The notes under the pieces are model-generated. The model had not been told where the DNA came from. It ran no database searches and was given only the letters and a program-made list of their open reading frames with translations. This document shows positions 36,001 to 44,240 of a stretch of 64,000 nt of DNA, piece by piece. Origin of the DNA: Glossina fuscipes (lineage: Eukaryota > Arthropoda > Insecta > Diptera > Glossinidae); the NCBI RefSeq assembly GCF_014805625.2, contig NW_023998422.1:5527932-5591931 (forward strand), written 5' to 3'. The translations under genes were made by a program, and so were the position numbers. Numbering within the stretch: position 1 is the first letter of the stretch; the number at the start of each line of letters is the position of its first letter.

Positions 36001-36027
36001 ACCCGTATTAGTGCCGTTTATTTGCAT
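94..36027 (-). CDS. KAZN: Kazrin / Liprin-gamma scaffold protein gene, 10 coding exons, 3' end off the window
   Basis: Joined exons, in order: 36027-35914, 33355-32611, 21950-21711, 19399-18512, 18452-18392, 18330-18140, 18072-17577, 17449-17288, 11542-11398, 205-94. They give about 1,050 residues with no stop yet. Order of parts: Pro-rich start, Gln/Gly/Ser/Asn-rich disordered region (to about residue 286), linker, coiled coil (about 372-393 and 421-546, with the kazrin signature EQELRDFIRNY), conserved block GSISRVFARS, then three SAM domains. Family identity rests on close similarity to vertebrate kazrin across the coil, the basic block and the SAM array; liprin-alpha and liprin-beta share the SAM layout but match less well. 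Known role of the family: cytoplasmic scaffold at junctions, cytoskeleton and endosomes; Drosophila Liprin-gamma has been tied to synapse formation. The long N-terminal low-complexity part is not in vertebrate kazrin. The exon 6/7 junction is out of frame by one base as written. The symbol assignment is recalled knowledge, not a search. Confidence 0.93.
2038..2069. repeat. (AT)n microsatellite
   Basis: About 16 AT units; similar shorter tracts lie at about 1707-1727 and 1967-1988. Confidence 0.9.
2687..2920 (+). repeat. Family A dispersed repeat, 5' part
   Basis: Begins with a hairpin-like TTATACC...GGCATATTAA end, then the family landmarks: ACACCAAGAAGGACGG, GTCTGTCCGTCTGTCC, and a segment near TACTTTGGCTCAAGGGCGGA. 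It lacks the 3' third of the family. Confidence 0.65.
5470..6175 (+). repeat. Family B repeat, DINE-1/INE-1-like (non-autonomous Helentron type)
   Basis: Starts TTTTTATACCCATCATCGTA with a nearby GATGGGAGATATACT that can pair with it, then CAGAAGGAAGCTTCAGAGAC, TATTCTTGATCAGCATGAAA, a CTGTCTGTCCG run and CACGGCCACGCCCACCC. These match the Drosophila INE-1 layout I know (TATACCC hairpin, GAAGGAAGC, CTTGATCAGGATCAA, GTCCGTCTGTCCG, CCACGCCCAC). The 3' end is missing or decayed. Confidence 0.75.
7725..8048 (-). repeat. Family A dispersed repeat, minus orientation
   Basis: Carries the family landmarks reversed: GGACAGATGG runs, AATCGATTCAGAAA, GATTCTGAATCGG, a decayed CATCCGTGCGGATG block and a terminal hairpin CACGACAAGTGCCGTG. 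The short open frames here are repeat-derived. Confidence 0.7.
8811..8960. repeat. TA-rich microsatellite complex
   Basis: Long (AT)n mixed with ATGT and ATATAATATAT units. Low-complexity open frames over it are not genes. Confidence 0.9.
9740..9875 (+). repeat. Family A repeat, 5' fragment
   Basis: Reads TTGTGCGGTTGTATGCAACA, CACCTTTTATTATACCAATC, then TGAATCGACCTAGGCTTGTC, and stops; a second copy begins within 20 bp. Confidence 0.65.
9893..10150 (+). repeat. Family A repeat, second copy in the same direction
   Basis: Starts again with TTTGTGCAGATGTATGCAAC and ACCCAGAATGAC, then GATTCTGAATC, TTTTGTGCACTGGCGTGTTT and CATATAACGTCTTATTTTG, reaching the 3' half of the family. Confidence 0.65.
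11398..11542 (-). CDS. KAZN: Kazrin coding exon 9, rest of SAM domain 3
   Basis: 145 bp. With the split Asp codon from exon 8 it reads DSGVHGGLVVLEPSFSGD, then MATALGIPPSKNIIRRHL and ends in LILPA plus the first two bases of Arg. Vertebrate kazrin has SGVHGAVLVLEP and MATALGIPSGKHILRRHL at the same place. Acceptor ATTACTTACAG, donor GTAAGT, phase 2 out. The exon is isolated between 5.7 and 11.2 kb introns. Confidence 0.95.
12590..13047 (-). repeat. Family A repeat, near full length, minus
   Basis: Both ends are visible: GTGAACTACGGCCGACCATT on the left and a terminal hairpin GTACCACAAGTGGTACAGGA on the right, with TAAGGCGTTGCAT, CCGATCCGAACCATGTTCA and CAGACAGACAGGCG between. One of the best copies for defining the family (about 450 bp). 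Confidence 0.75.
13452..13728 (+). repeat. Family A repeat, plus
   Basis: TTTTTGCGGATGTGTGCAAC, CTTGTCTGTCCGCCTGTCC, GGATCGGACAG, and a 3' end with GCATTTAACGGTGGACCGTG. Confidence 0.7.
16167..16203. repeat. (GA)n microsatellite
   Basis: Uninterrupted GA units over about 36 bp in intron 8; a second (GA)n is at 7234-7259. Confidence 0.9.
17288..17449 (-). CDS. KAZN: Kazrin coding exon 8, SAM2 end and SAM3 start
   Basis: 162 bp, phase 1 in and out, so frame-neutral if skipped. It codes IHVLRIVKYDRQTLAMRRVQ, then DPIVWTNQRFIRWARSIDL and EYADNLK, closely matching vertebrate kazrin (DPVVWTNQR, EYADNL). Acceptor GCGATAG, donor GTAAGT. The next exon is 5.7 kb away. Confidence 0.95.
17577..18072 (-). 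CDS. KAZN: Kazrin coding exon 7, SAM domains 1 and 2
   Basis: 496 bp. It opens with PTFSWSPLSEEGYAEKLRLL, then SAM1 (from MERWRASQVLAWLE to MHRKKLRLAIEEQ) and SAM2 (HTWVASEWLPDIGLPQY to KFHQASIVHG). Key family residues are present: the ENVKSGKVLL core of SAM1 and VDARMLDTLSKKELE of SAM2. It leaves in phase 1 at GTAAGA, joining exon 8 as HGIHVL. The 5' end sits after TTTCTAAG in phase 0, which conflicts by one base with exon 6; a five-T run at the start of the exon is where an extra base could be. Confidence 0.93.
18140..18330 (-). CDS. KAZN: Kazrin coding exon 6, conserved basic motif
   Basis: Codes SVEQLGSPVDSD... then GTWGSISRVFARSRNKNK and ends near DGATE. The block GSISRVFAR is nearly identical to vertebrate kazrin, which fixes the frame. 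The best GT donor (GAAT/GTATAG) is weak and gives phase 1, but exon 7 must start in phase 0. A GC donor at 18149 (GATGGG/GCAACT) would restore phase and remove the last 10 bases. Both options are weak, so the 3' boundary is uncertain. Confidence 0.8.
18392..18452 (-). CDS. KAZN: Kazrin coding exon 5
   Basis: 61 bp exon between introns of 59 and 61 bp. It reads GTPKERSPTLSPLNSAAYS, completing a Tyr codon with exon 4 and an Arg codon with exon 6. Acceptor CTTTCCAG and donor GTACGC. Ser/Thr-Pro dipeptides are possible phosphorylation sites. Confidence 0.88.
18512..19399 (-). CDS. KAZN: Kazrin coding exon 4, coiled-coil region
   Basis: 888 bp, phase 1 in and phase 1 out, between a TTTTCAG acceptor and a GTAAGG donor. 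A first short coil (LREENERLNAEIQRLRKLLE) is followed by a Ser/Gly linker and then a long heptad-rich coil of about 125 residues holding DRKKLKAEKSELLSQ and EQELRDFIRNYQ, the best-conserved kazrin coil segments. After the coil comes a Ser/Asn-rich stretch. In vertebrate kazrin the coil mediates self-association and partner binding; here the same role is inferred. Antisense open frames over this exon are shadows. Confidence 0.95.
20095..20510 (-). repeat. Two family A fragments, minus, in series
   Basis: 20095-20243 ends in the hairpin CGCAAGTGGCGTAGGGTATA after a GACAGACGAGCAGACAAGC run. A second fragment at about 20375-20510 has GATTCTGAATCGATCAT and GGATGTTGCGTACATCCGCA. Both lack the distal end. 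Confidence 0.6.
21041..21089. repeat. (CA)n-type microsatellite
   Basis: CATA units passing into about 13 pure CA units, within intron 3. Confidence 0.9.
21711..21950 (-). CDS. KAZN: Kazrin coding exon 3, linker
   Basis: 240 bp coding about 80 residues (VDKKNANDIACSSFGHVMD...), rich in Thr, Asn and Tyr, ending in NYHA before a GTAAGT donor. It enters after AAACAG in phase 1 and leaves in phase 1, so skipping it would keep the reading frame. The acceptor has a poor pyrimidine tract (TATATGTGTGTGTAAACAG), which suggests a weak site. It sits between a 10.7 kb and a 2.3 kb intron. No domain is recognised. Confidence 0.75.
23385..23865 (+). repeat. Two family A copies head to tail, plus
   Basis: First copy (23385-23560): TTTGTGCAGATGTATGCAAT, CTGAATCGAACCAAGCTGGT. 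A second copy resumes at about 23575 with AACTCAGATAGATCCACCTT and runs to GGTGGGCCGCTGTAGTGCTT. The second copy lacks the family start. Confidence 0.6.
25018..25250 (-). repeat. Family A repeat, minus
   Basis: GGGAAGTGATTGAAAAAGTG, GTCCGATCCGGAACATTTTT, TTCTTCTGGGTGTTAACATC; 3' end truncated. Confidence 0.6.
25686..26110 (+). repeat. ~131-160 bp tandem repeat, 3 copies with internal A-runs
   Basis: Units start CACGTAGGATATCGCATATT at 25686, 25846 and (variant CACGTAGAATATCGCATACT) 25977. Each holds CACATACTACTCAATA, GATGAACCATTAT and an A-run of about 6-14 before the next unit. Spacing is 160 and 131 bp. Confidence 0.9.
27224..28080 (+). repeat. Family B DINE-like repeat, near full length
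   Basis: Starts ACTTTTATACCCGTCGCCGA; contains GCCCAGAAGGAAGCCTCAGA, CTCGATCAGCATCAAG, CTCCGTCCGTCCGTCTGGCC, CGGCCGCGCCCACATC; ends GCGGTGATGGGTATGAAAG ... TTTTCTTACTTGT. About 855 bp, a good reference copy. A 47-bp minisatellite starts 15 bp after the end. Confidence 0.8.
28096..28424 (+). repeat. 47-bp minisatellite, 7 copies
   Basis: Units begin with AACCTTGTTAGAACTAGGTG at 28096, 28143, 28190, 28237, 28284, 28331 and 28378, an exact 47-bp period; each continues AAGTGYTGTAGGGTATGC. Copies differ at only a few bases, so the array is young or homogenised. The last copy diverges (GTGTGGTGTTGTAGGGTACG). Confidence 0.95.
29270..30160 (+). repeat. Family B DINE-like repeat carrying internal tandem units
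   Basis: 5' part has TTCTTGATCAGCATGAAATT and CATGTCTGGGCGTCTCTGTG; 3' end has GGTGATGGGTACGCGAG and CCGAATATAATTTTCTTACC. Between them, about 29760-30110, lie three diverged units of about 120 bp. Internal tandem repeats are known in DINE/HINE elements. Confidence 0.7.
29760..30110 (+). repeat. ~120-bp tandem units x3 inside a family B element
   Basis: Landmark GGGTATCAAATAAAAGGGTT at about 29827 recurs as GGGCATCAAATAAAAAGGTT near 29952 and, decayed, near 30065. Each unit also carries a GGTGGACACCACGACGTGG-like segment. The antisense frame of 75 codons over this region is repetitive for this reason and is not a gene. Confidence 0.7.
31080..31440 (+). mobile_element. Non-LTR retrotransposon 3' end (reverse-transcriptase tail) remnant
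   Basis: Fragments RITRLSQRSHLLVFQL, FLWNNLPTVVF and FKSNLHKHRSLLPSLF fit the C-terminal end common to jockey/CR1-like RT proteins (RTARLWN-LP--VFP ... FKSNVHKH). Frameshifted. It ends at an A-run of about 14 near 31428-31441, as expected of a retrotransposed 3' end. Confidence 0.75.
32611..33355 (-). CDS. KAZN: Kazrin coding exon 2, low-complexity disordered region
   Basis: 745 bp, starting in phase 0 after a TTTTAG acceptor and ending in phase 1 before GTACGT. It codes about 248 residues rich in Thr, Ser, Asn, Gln and Gly. Gln runs of 4 and 5 sit near residues 167-178 and a run of nine Gly near 220-228, followed by Ser/Asn/Gly-rich sequence. No folded domain, signal peptide or membrane segment is visible. 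The whole exon stays open in one frame and joins both neighbours in frame, which supports it as coding despite its low complexity. Vertebrate kazrin has no matching region. Confidence 0.85.
33356..35913 (-). other. Kazrin intron 1 (2.6 kb)
   Basis: Contains a pyrimidine-rich plus strand at about 33650-34110, a mariner transposase remnant (34530-35040, minus) and A-rich stretches near 35620-35870. No exon is supported. Confidence 0.65.
34530..35040 (-). mobile_element. Decayed mariner transposase, C-terminal half
   Basis: Conceptual fragments in more than one frame match mariner: ERWIYSEYTRCK (family DEKWIYY...), a segment aligning with HDNAPSHTAKP, then TLEAHNWKMLGH (TLEALNWEVLPH), DNHLFSLMGHAVAKQRFTS (SDYHLF-SMGHALAEQRF) and YENVRKLL. 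The YSPDLAPSD block is missing, there are frameshifts and at least one stop, so it is inactive. Confidence 0.8.
35914..36027 (-). CDS. KAZN: Kazrin coding exon 1 (start exon)
   Basis: Codes 38 residues, MQINGTNTGPT then MAASEPPEPPPRNPERI and ending in SLHKLNES. An in-frame TGA lies three codons before the first ATG, so this ATG (36027-36025) is the most upstream possible start. Its context (TATTATGC) is weak, while the second ATG at 35994-35992 has ACAATGG. The exon ends in phase 0 before a consensus GTAAGT donor and joins exon 2 (KTFKSLDDK...) in frame. Confidence 0.85.
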
Positions 36028-36554
36028 AATATTTCAACAACAAAAATTTATATTAAACTTTACTCTCTCGCCTTTCTTTTTTTCCTCGCCCACTACCACT
36101 TTTGTGTCATTTCATAGAAAAATTTTAAACTAACATTTTTTCTTTCAATTGACTATAAACATTCTGTTTTCCACTTCCTTTCGTTTCTCATAAAAACTTG
36201 TTCGTTTTTCTGTTCATATTTTCTCTCTAGTTTTAATTAATTAGTGAAAAATCCACATAATTCCTGCAAAAAAATGAAACAAAAAAAAAAAAAAAAACAA
36301 GAAACGTCGAGTCGCCTATTTTGTCATGTATATGCGTAGGATTTGCTTGCAGATTCCCTTTATAAAATTTAAAGAATTTATAAATGTGTCATTAAGTTTG
36401 CTAATTTTCTTTTTCTTTTTCTCTCTTTTCTTTTTTGCTTTGAATTTTTTTAATCGTTTATATTAAAATTTCTTACTATTTAAGCAATCGCATAAGCAAG
36501 AGTTGTATTCCATAGAAAGCTTTCATTTTGTCTTTGTGATGTTTTCAACGAGAT
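36028..36554 (-). other. KAZN: Probable 5'UTR exon of the kazrin gene
   Basis: A strong acceptor (long T-rich tract, then TTTTCATTGCAG) ends at 36555 on the minus strand, and no other good acceptor lies between it and the start codon. The leader would be 527 nt, AT-rich, contiguous with coding exon 1, with in-frame stops and several upstream ATGs. This implies a spliced leader, with the transcription start further right. No transcript evidence is available here. Confidence 0.5.
36476..36526 (-). promoter_or_regulatory. Upstream ORF in the predicted kazrin leader
   Basis: A 16-codon frame MKAFYGIQLLLMRLLK with TAG stop starts at an ATG in the ideal fly context ACAAAATG, better than the main start. 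It ends about 450 nt before the main ATG. If the 5'UTR exon is real it would likely capture scanning ribosomes and lower translation. Confidence 0.4.
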
Positions 36555-37889
36555 CTGCAATGAAAAGATACACAAGAAAAGACAAAAAAAATTTAGTAAT
36601 TAAAAAATTATTTATAATACGAGTTAAGCTCGATTACATACATAATTAGCTTTCTTAACTGGCGGGTATATTCTGGGAGTAGGGAAAAATGCATAAAGCC
36701 AGCGAGAATCGACTCTATAGTTTAACTTTCCTCCCTGAGTATGCAAGAATAAATTTGATAACACCCGATCCCATAGGGTGAGGATATCCCACTTATATCA
36801 GCGGATATCCCAAGGGTGTCACTTATAGCATTCTAACAAAGCGTTCTTGACAACACTACGCTAAGATAATACAATGAAGACTAATCTAGCGAGGTCTAGC
36901 AAAATTTTATCTCTCTTTAGTGAAGTACACAGTTGTGTACACTGTAACTTTACATTCACGTTCTTTAAAAACTCTTTGCGCGGATTTCAGAGCTACCGCT
37001 ACCAAAAGTCTTTCCATGGTATTGTTCCCAAATATCAGGTCGACCCGTGACACATCAGGTGCTCTTTCAAACCGTTGTTACCAAGTTGTTTCTGATACGA
37101 CCCAAGGCGTAAGGAGAAAATATAAATACCATGGACGTCAGACTTGCTCTTCAGCTTGGCTAATATTTCCCTAGTTTGCAGACTTTCACGGTAATATAAC
37201 GCTAGCGAAATGCACACCACCTCAAACAGGTCCTTTTGCCTCTTCTCTGTTGTCGGGATTTTCGCTACGGCAGTGTATCTCTTTGGTTATCTGTGAAAGT
37301 AGGAAAAAAATTGAATGGTTTTCCTATTACACAAGACAAGATTTTCGAGTTGAACCGTGTATTAGATAGCATGATGAATATGAAATTGTGGCATTGACGA
37401 AGCAATCGTTTTAAAAAAACAGATAATAATTCATTAATTAAAGTCGGGCAAGACGCGTCGTAACATACGTTACACAACTTTGCCTAGTGAAATTCTTTGT
37501 ATATTCTGGTGCCAAAGAATGTAACTTATTTCCATCTAACGTCATGCCCTTATATGGAAGACCGTAGAATACATAAATTAACGAAACATTTGTCTTTTTT
37601 TCAAGATCTGCTTTCGTCGTAAGATACTAGAAATTAGATTTTCTTTATATGGGGTGGAATCCAGAAAAAAAAAAACGTAGTCTAGATTTGGTGTGGTCAA
37701 GATATTATTAGGCATTGACTCTTATTACGAAATATTAAAAATTAGTTATCCTATATGAAGGGTTATTTTTCGCCAGAACGGTGCTATGAGAAAGGATTCA
37801 AAACATCGACTTATCAAGTTAGCAGGCTGAGATACAATTACTTAACAATTTTTGTCGGGACATTCTGAAATTTGTAATTTTTTTCTTTG

Positions 37890-38160
37890 TATGGGGACTG
37901 TTCGCAAAAATTTTCTGATTGAATCCATTTCCAGTCCCAGGAGCTCATATTTGGGTAAAGTACGTTAGTATACCAAATCTTATCAAAATATGATCTGTAG
38001 ATTGAACACGAAGTTAGACAGACATTAGGTGGACGGACGAACGGACGGACATTCATGCTTAAAACGGTCTAAATCGATCAACATTATAAAAGATCAGCCT
38101 ATGTTAAACCGTTCTGGGTGTTGCATACACATCCGCGTAACTTAAGATACTCTATAAAAA
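37890..38160 (-). repeat. Family A repeat, minus
   Basis: Contains GATCTGTAGATTGAACACGA, a GGACGGACGAACGGACGGAC run, and CGTTCTGGGTGTTGCATACA near the end. Confidence 0.65.
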
Positions 38161-41100
38161 AATTCTCGGAAGCACGCGAAATACCTTTTAACGAGAATGC
38201 AAATAATAATAAATAATGTTACATTATAAGCTTTGAGATTTCTCATCTTTATTAATGATTGTAATATAAATTTCTTCATTTTCATAAGTACTACGACACA
38301 CTTTGAGTTTAATCGATGAGAAACTTAATACTCCTCAGCGTGTTCTCGTTAAAAGTGTTTAAGTCTTATTCTTATATTTCGTGCATCTATCTAGAAAACC
38401 TCTAGGAAACGGTAACGTTCTTAAAAAATTAAAATTGTTCATCCGTTAATTGTAATAAAAAAGAGAATAAGTTATGTGTGTAGCGGTGTACACAACTCAT
38501 AATAAAGTTGATGTTACATCACCAAAGGAATGTCGAAAAATTGAGTTTAAAAAAAATAATTTTCAAAATTATTTTAAATATTAATTTTACGAGTTTGCAA
38601 ACGAAAGAGCTTTTGTGAGCTTGTGTTACTTCACATGCTTTCAAAGAAATCTTTTATACGCTTTATGTTTATGCATATTAAATTTGCACAAGTACACGTA
38701 TATATATATATATATACTTAAGGTGAAGTAGTATGAGAGAGAGTGTTATTTGTGTAAGCATACATAGAAACCACGAAACCGAAGCCAAAGGTCTTTGTTA
38801 TAATTTCGAGAAGCCTTTGCTTGGTTTAGCTTTGTGGTTTTTATTATATAACCGTTTTGTTGTCTTCTTCTTTTTCCAACACACAAAGTTTTGCTGTACT
38901 GCGTGTTTAAGAAATAACATATGAATAAATGCGAAATAAATTGGAATAGAAATGTATTCTCTAAGACTTTTGGTAAATTTAGTCTTTGGTGTAGAATGAG
39001 CAAGAATTAGATTTTGTCGTTAAGTCAATCCTTCCTTCACTCTGTGCATTTTAAGTCATTTATGTTGAATAGTAGCTCGGAACGTCTGACGGCTGAGAGC
39101 TTTTATATGCAGAGTATTTCAACGAGAGGGATTTCGAATTTGAATTTCGATCCATTTTTGAGCGCCTATGTGCAACAGCCATTGCAATGACCTCTGACGT
39201 GTTTACGACAAGTAGGAGATTTGGTGAGGACCAAATTGTGTTGATTCCACTCACATTTATCTTAATTCTAAATTTTTCTTTTCGCAACGAGTTAAATATC
39301 GCAGATCAGGGCTTCCTTTTCTACATACCTCATTAAATATAAGGACCGACATGGAACACGGGAAGGCTATTAAATTCCAGGTCATATCATATAACGTCTA
39401 ATGCTTGTTAACTGATTGGGAATGTCAATTAAGCGCGAAGCGCGGTGTACAGGTAAAGAGGACCACTCTCCCTCTTCCTTCTAGATTTAATCGTTCGTAG
39501 CAGTCCGCACAAGAAAAGGAACGTCACCAGGCTATCACAATGCGATCGAAATTAGCCGACCGAGACGTTGGACTGTCTGATGCCCGATCATTAATTACTA
39601 TCAAATAGAAAACCAATAGGTTAAACAGTGAAAGACGCTCCATTTCCCATTGCGTTTGTGCTGATAACCAAAGTAAAAATTGACCCTTTGAATTGTAAGA
39701 ATCCTTGTGTTATAAAAATAGATCTTCTGTAAAGTTATTAAAATAAACTAAATTCCCTACTTATTCCTTAGAAAAAAAAAAACGTTGAAGGTTATGATAA
39801 TAGGGATATCACGTCAGAATAAGTAAAGTAAGCCGGAAAGCAATATAACGCTATACGACCGCTATGCTTGGAACTAACCGATGAGACATACCCGCTAACA
39901 AAGTCAAATTTTAATTTTTACAGTTTCTAAATGCATTTACTATACGTTAGATGATGACGCTGGCTCCTCAAACAAGCAAGGCAACGTCTTGAAACAAAAT
40001 GACTGATAGTTTGCTATGGGTTTTGTGCTGGCTGGGATGTAATTGTCTCGTCCTTTTTCGAGAATGCTGCTGCTTTACACCATGCATTGAATAGGTGCAT
40101 TATTGAAAATGTTCATGTGTTTTTTTTTTTGACGTGAAATGACTATTCTGGACATAGAGAAAGTTCACTCACAAGCTGTCACAAAGTTTGTGAAAAAGGG
40201 CTTTATTAAAACGATTTTTCTCTTTCCCATTAAATACTCTTCATAATGACTTTTCAGCTGACAGATGACAGACTAGAAAACTTAAGTGCGTGTACTTATT
40301 GTCTCCTGTGCTATGGATTACCGGCAATTTAAGCAAAGTCCCAATACCCAAAAAAAAAAAAAAAAAACAAAGAAAAATACAAAGCCCTGTTATTAAATGA
40401 GGTTATATTAATACGTGGCTTCGGATTTTATTTGAAGAGGCATTTAGAAATTCATAGTTGACTGACGTAAGAAAAAATGTTTGCATTTTTTGTCGCATTA
40501 ATTTTCTTGATTTATTTTGAAATTGACTTTTCTGAGTGCGTACAACATTATTAATGTGCGTGGACGACGTCAAAGTATGCCACTTCTTTGACGCGTCAGT
40601 ACAGTGTCAAACTTCTCCAGAGCGATTTTGTTAACCTGCAAACATGATGTGTAGCTAATGCTTTGGTATGGAAATCAAAAAACTATAAGAAATCATTTGC
40701 ATGGATTGATGTGTTGCTCTTCTATTAACGCGCCAATAATGGTTCAAACTATAAAGACTGAGGTGTTGTCTTCGATTCAATAGTTAGCCTTGACATCCGC
40801 ATTAACATTTCAGATAGCTCCCACCTTACCAAAGACTGGTTTGTACACATCTGTAGTTAGACCAGCGTTAGGATAGTTGGCTGTTGTCTGCCTTCTGGTT
40901 TCTTTAATATGAACTCATACCATTTGCTTTGCCTGTTTTACCGCTTGTATGTACATAGTGAACGTATGTAACTAACTGCCTAATTGTTCGTACTTTGTGC
41001 AAGCACAAATAAATCCGATCACAACAATTTTTTGAAATTATTTATATCTCGGATATTTGTTTACACAACCAAACCCCTTATTCTCTATTATCACATATTT

Positions 41101-41289
41101 CATACTGTAGCCAAACTAAACGATGCGTATTCAAATAAATTATAAATTGTGGCATTAAAACATTTGCATAGGTGTGTTCATGTTCTAAATAGAACTATTT
41201 TTCCTTCATTTATTATAATTAGTTATAAAAACAGATGCATTCACACATTAACATATATGCCTGCATCTTAAATTATTGATCCTATTGAT

Positions 41290-41520
41290 ATTATTGTATC
41301 TCGGGTCGTCGTTCTTTAGTCACACTGCTCGCCTCTGGAACAAACTGCCAACACTGGTCTTTCCCACCGTCTCTGATGGTTTTACTTGTAAGTCAAACGC
41401 CCATTGGCACTACTCCCTCTTTTCGTCACTTTTCTATCTACAATTCTTTCTGGCTACTATCGTGCTCGAATCTACGGGAAACATCCCTCGTGTGGCTAAT
41501 CATGTAAAAAACAAAAAATA
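41290..41520 (+). mobile_element. Second non-LTR reverse-transcriptase tail remnant
   Basis: Reads SSFFSHTARLWNKLPTLVFP and CKSNAHWHYSLFSSLF, the same RT C-terminal block as the copy at 31 kb. The frame is open for about 80 codons but has no upstream RT core. Confidence 0.75.
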
Positions 41521-44149
41521 GGTAAGTCTAGGTAAGGGTAAGTAAGTCTTTCAGTTTTATATGCGGCTAGTGATATATTCTGCACCGAAATTTCTTTAAT
41601 ATTTAAACTGCGAACAGTTGAGAAGACTTTTTTTTTTTTTTGCACGGGATGTGAGAATTTTCCATATAAGCTATTTAAAGATTTATATTTTGGGCTACGT
41701 CTTCCCCATATAACTGTCGTTCATATTAAACGATCTTAAGTCAATCATACGATTTACTAAACCAGAGTCTTGTATAAATGCTTTTATTTATATAATTTTA
41801 ATTGTTTAAAAATAAAAATAATTATTAATTGCCTAACACTGAACGACATTCGTTGCACAAATCAGTTTCTACAACTTTGACTAAAGCATTAATGACAGAC
41901 AAATCCCATAGAACATTATATTGTATTAATTTTGAAAAATTTTTGTTAACACAATGCAAAGCTTAAACACACAATGCAAGCACATTTTAAATGCACTCCC
42001 CTTGCATATATAATTAGCTTAAAAATCTTTGTGGCAATGAACAGTAACGCAGCGCAACAGTAAATTGCTTGATTGCAAATTTCGATGACGTTTTTATCAA
42101 TGGCAACTACATTGGAGGCAAAGTTTCAACATGTAATGACAAAGAGTGGGAAAGGCTAACATTTCCATCGGATCTGCGATAGCGGTTGTAAGTGCAGCAT
42201 TCGGTTTAAAAATTACCAAAAATTAGTTCGCAATTATAAAAGTGGCGTCCGAATAAAAAGATTATTGCTGTAAGTAATTTTTAAAAGCATCGCTTAGCTA
42301 GTTTTGCAAATTTGTGGAGCCTTAACGAAGAGGGTTAAATAAATCTGAATTGAAATATATAAGAAATCAATTTTGAAATATTACATATCATAGATTATAT
42401 AATATATCATATCATGTAGTATATTATACCATATACTATCGTATATTATATCATATGTTATATAATATAAAATAATATATTATATTATATAGGATCGTAA
42501 TTATCGCAATTATCATATATATATAAATTATGGTTACATGCAATGCTCGAAACAAATTCCTAATATAATATCGAATCCTCCGTACAACATCGAATGATCC
42601 GCTGCGCCAGGAATACAACGAAACGATACTTTATTGGAGTCAGTTTGCTGTAAAGGAGAACTTAAACCTGTGTACAATCAAAATACATAACAGTAGAATA
42701 GACTCGTGCCAAGTTTCCAAAAATGATAGGCTTTTTTGTCTTTCCTTCCTTACAGATCAAAAATTGAACAAATAAAACTATAGAGTAGTGTGGTCTGCAA
42801 ATAAAACTGCACCGATCAACAAGTATCGATAGAAATCCATGGGAAAAGACCAGTTTTTGGACCATTTAATATCTTAACTCGTCGACAGTCATTTTTTTAC
42901 ATCCTGTGTACTTAAAGGAACATTTACACTAATAAAAAAAAAAAAGAAAAACGAGAAGAAATTCTTAATGCGATTTTGTAAGGGCTACCATCAATATAAA
43001 CATTTCGAAGAAAGATTTTTTTGGTTGACTTTGGACCTTAGGGAGTATGTCGTTAAAAATTTATTGCTTCGACGTCATTGTTTTCTTGAAATTTCGTGTT
43101 GTTTCTTTGACACGTTCCAACTCAACGCCTTAGCTGGTAAGCTATCTACCGCACTAGAGCTACCTAATACACTAATCGATGTCTTTAGAAAGCTTTTTTG
43201 TTCATTTAAAAGCATTTCTAAACAAGAATACGTTACCACAGCTTTATTGGCCCGTTGAGTACCGATGGTCTTTGAGATAAATTTTTTTCATAGGAGTATA
43301 TATTTTCTCCCCTGTAACACGTCAAGCGTACAACGTCTTTCACAGAGGATGTGAAAAAGACTTTTTCGAACGAGAAATCGTCAGGAAAGGATAATGAGGA
43401 AGACTATGTAAATAAGAAAGCAAATTTTTATGGTGGTGAATCTAGACAGGCTAATAGAAAAAATTAAAAAAACCTTTGCCCACAAGATAGGTCGGTTTTT
43501 TTTGAAAAAGGATTTTTGAAAACGGCAGGCAGCACAGCTTAAAGAACTTTTATTTTTTTCATTCCAATTTGTTGCGGTATCTTTAAAATAACTTTAATTT
43601 AAGCGTATTTGGTTAATAAAAGATCCCACAGAATTTAAAAAATCCTAAGTGTTACACTAGATATGGGAATGCGCATTAAGTATCTTAGTAACCCCCCTAT
43701 CCATTGTTATTGTACTACGTTCACTACTACCTTGGAAAAATTGAAAAAAAACTTTTTGTTTTAAACTGTTACAATGGTGTTTATTTTTTTATTTATTTAT
43801 GTATAAAGTTCAGCCAACATAAATATACAGCCGAATTAGATTGACTCTTAAAAATAAATCTTATCTGCTCTTATAAAATAACAAAAAGGTAAAAAGAAAT
43901 AAGGAAAAGTGAAAACAAAATTCATGGATAAAGAAACAAGAGAGAAAAAGAGAAAACATCTTAACCTTAACACGCCAATAAGGTTTATAAATAAAGTTGC
44001 TACAGGATACATATATATTCCTGACTCTTTTCGCTAATACCCATCTAAACCTAAGCGTATATATATATAAAATTAAGATTGCATATTAAACTGTACAATA
44101 CAGGAGATCAAAAAAGTGTGACAGATATCAATATTGTTTTTTTTTATCT

Positions 44150-44240
44150 TGTAGTAAGTAAGAACATTGTAGCCGGGCAAAGTCGACTATTAGATATCCT
44201 ACGCCCTTTCGTCTAATACAGTCATTCATTGGTTTCGTTT
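44150..44240 (-). repeat. Possible DINE-like 3' end fragment, minus orientation
   Basis: On the minus strand the segment reads GTAGGATATCTAATAGTCGA, then a GC-rich hairpin-like stretch and TTCTTACTTACT, the layout of the DINE-1 3' end. It abuts a minus family A copy beginning about 44480. Confidence 0.4.

Larger units (their letters stand above)
36555..44140. other. 5' leader intron or flank, no coding exon seen
   Basis: No frame matches a known family apart from repeat remnants. Contents: a minus family A copy (37890-38160), a reverse-transcriptase tail remnant (41290-41520), and an AT-rich palindromic tract (42361-42530). An unrecognised 96-codon frame is at 42968-43258. 38,200-41,200 holds nothing recognisable. 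Confidence 0.5.

Noticed and set aside
35831..36133. 100-codon plus-strand frame across the start exon
   Set aside because: Starts in a poly-A run and is antisense to exon 1 and its leader.
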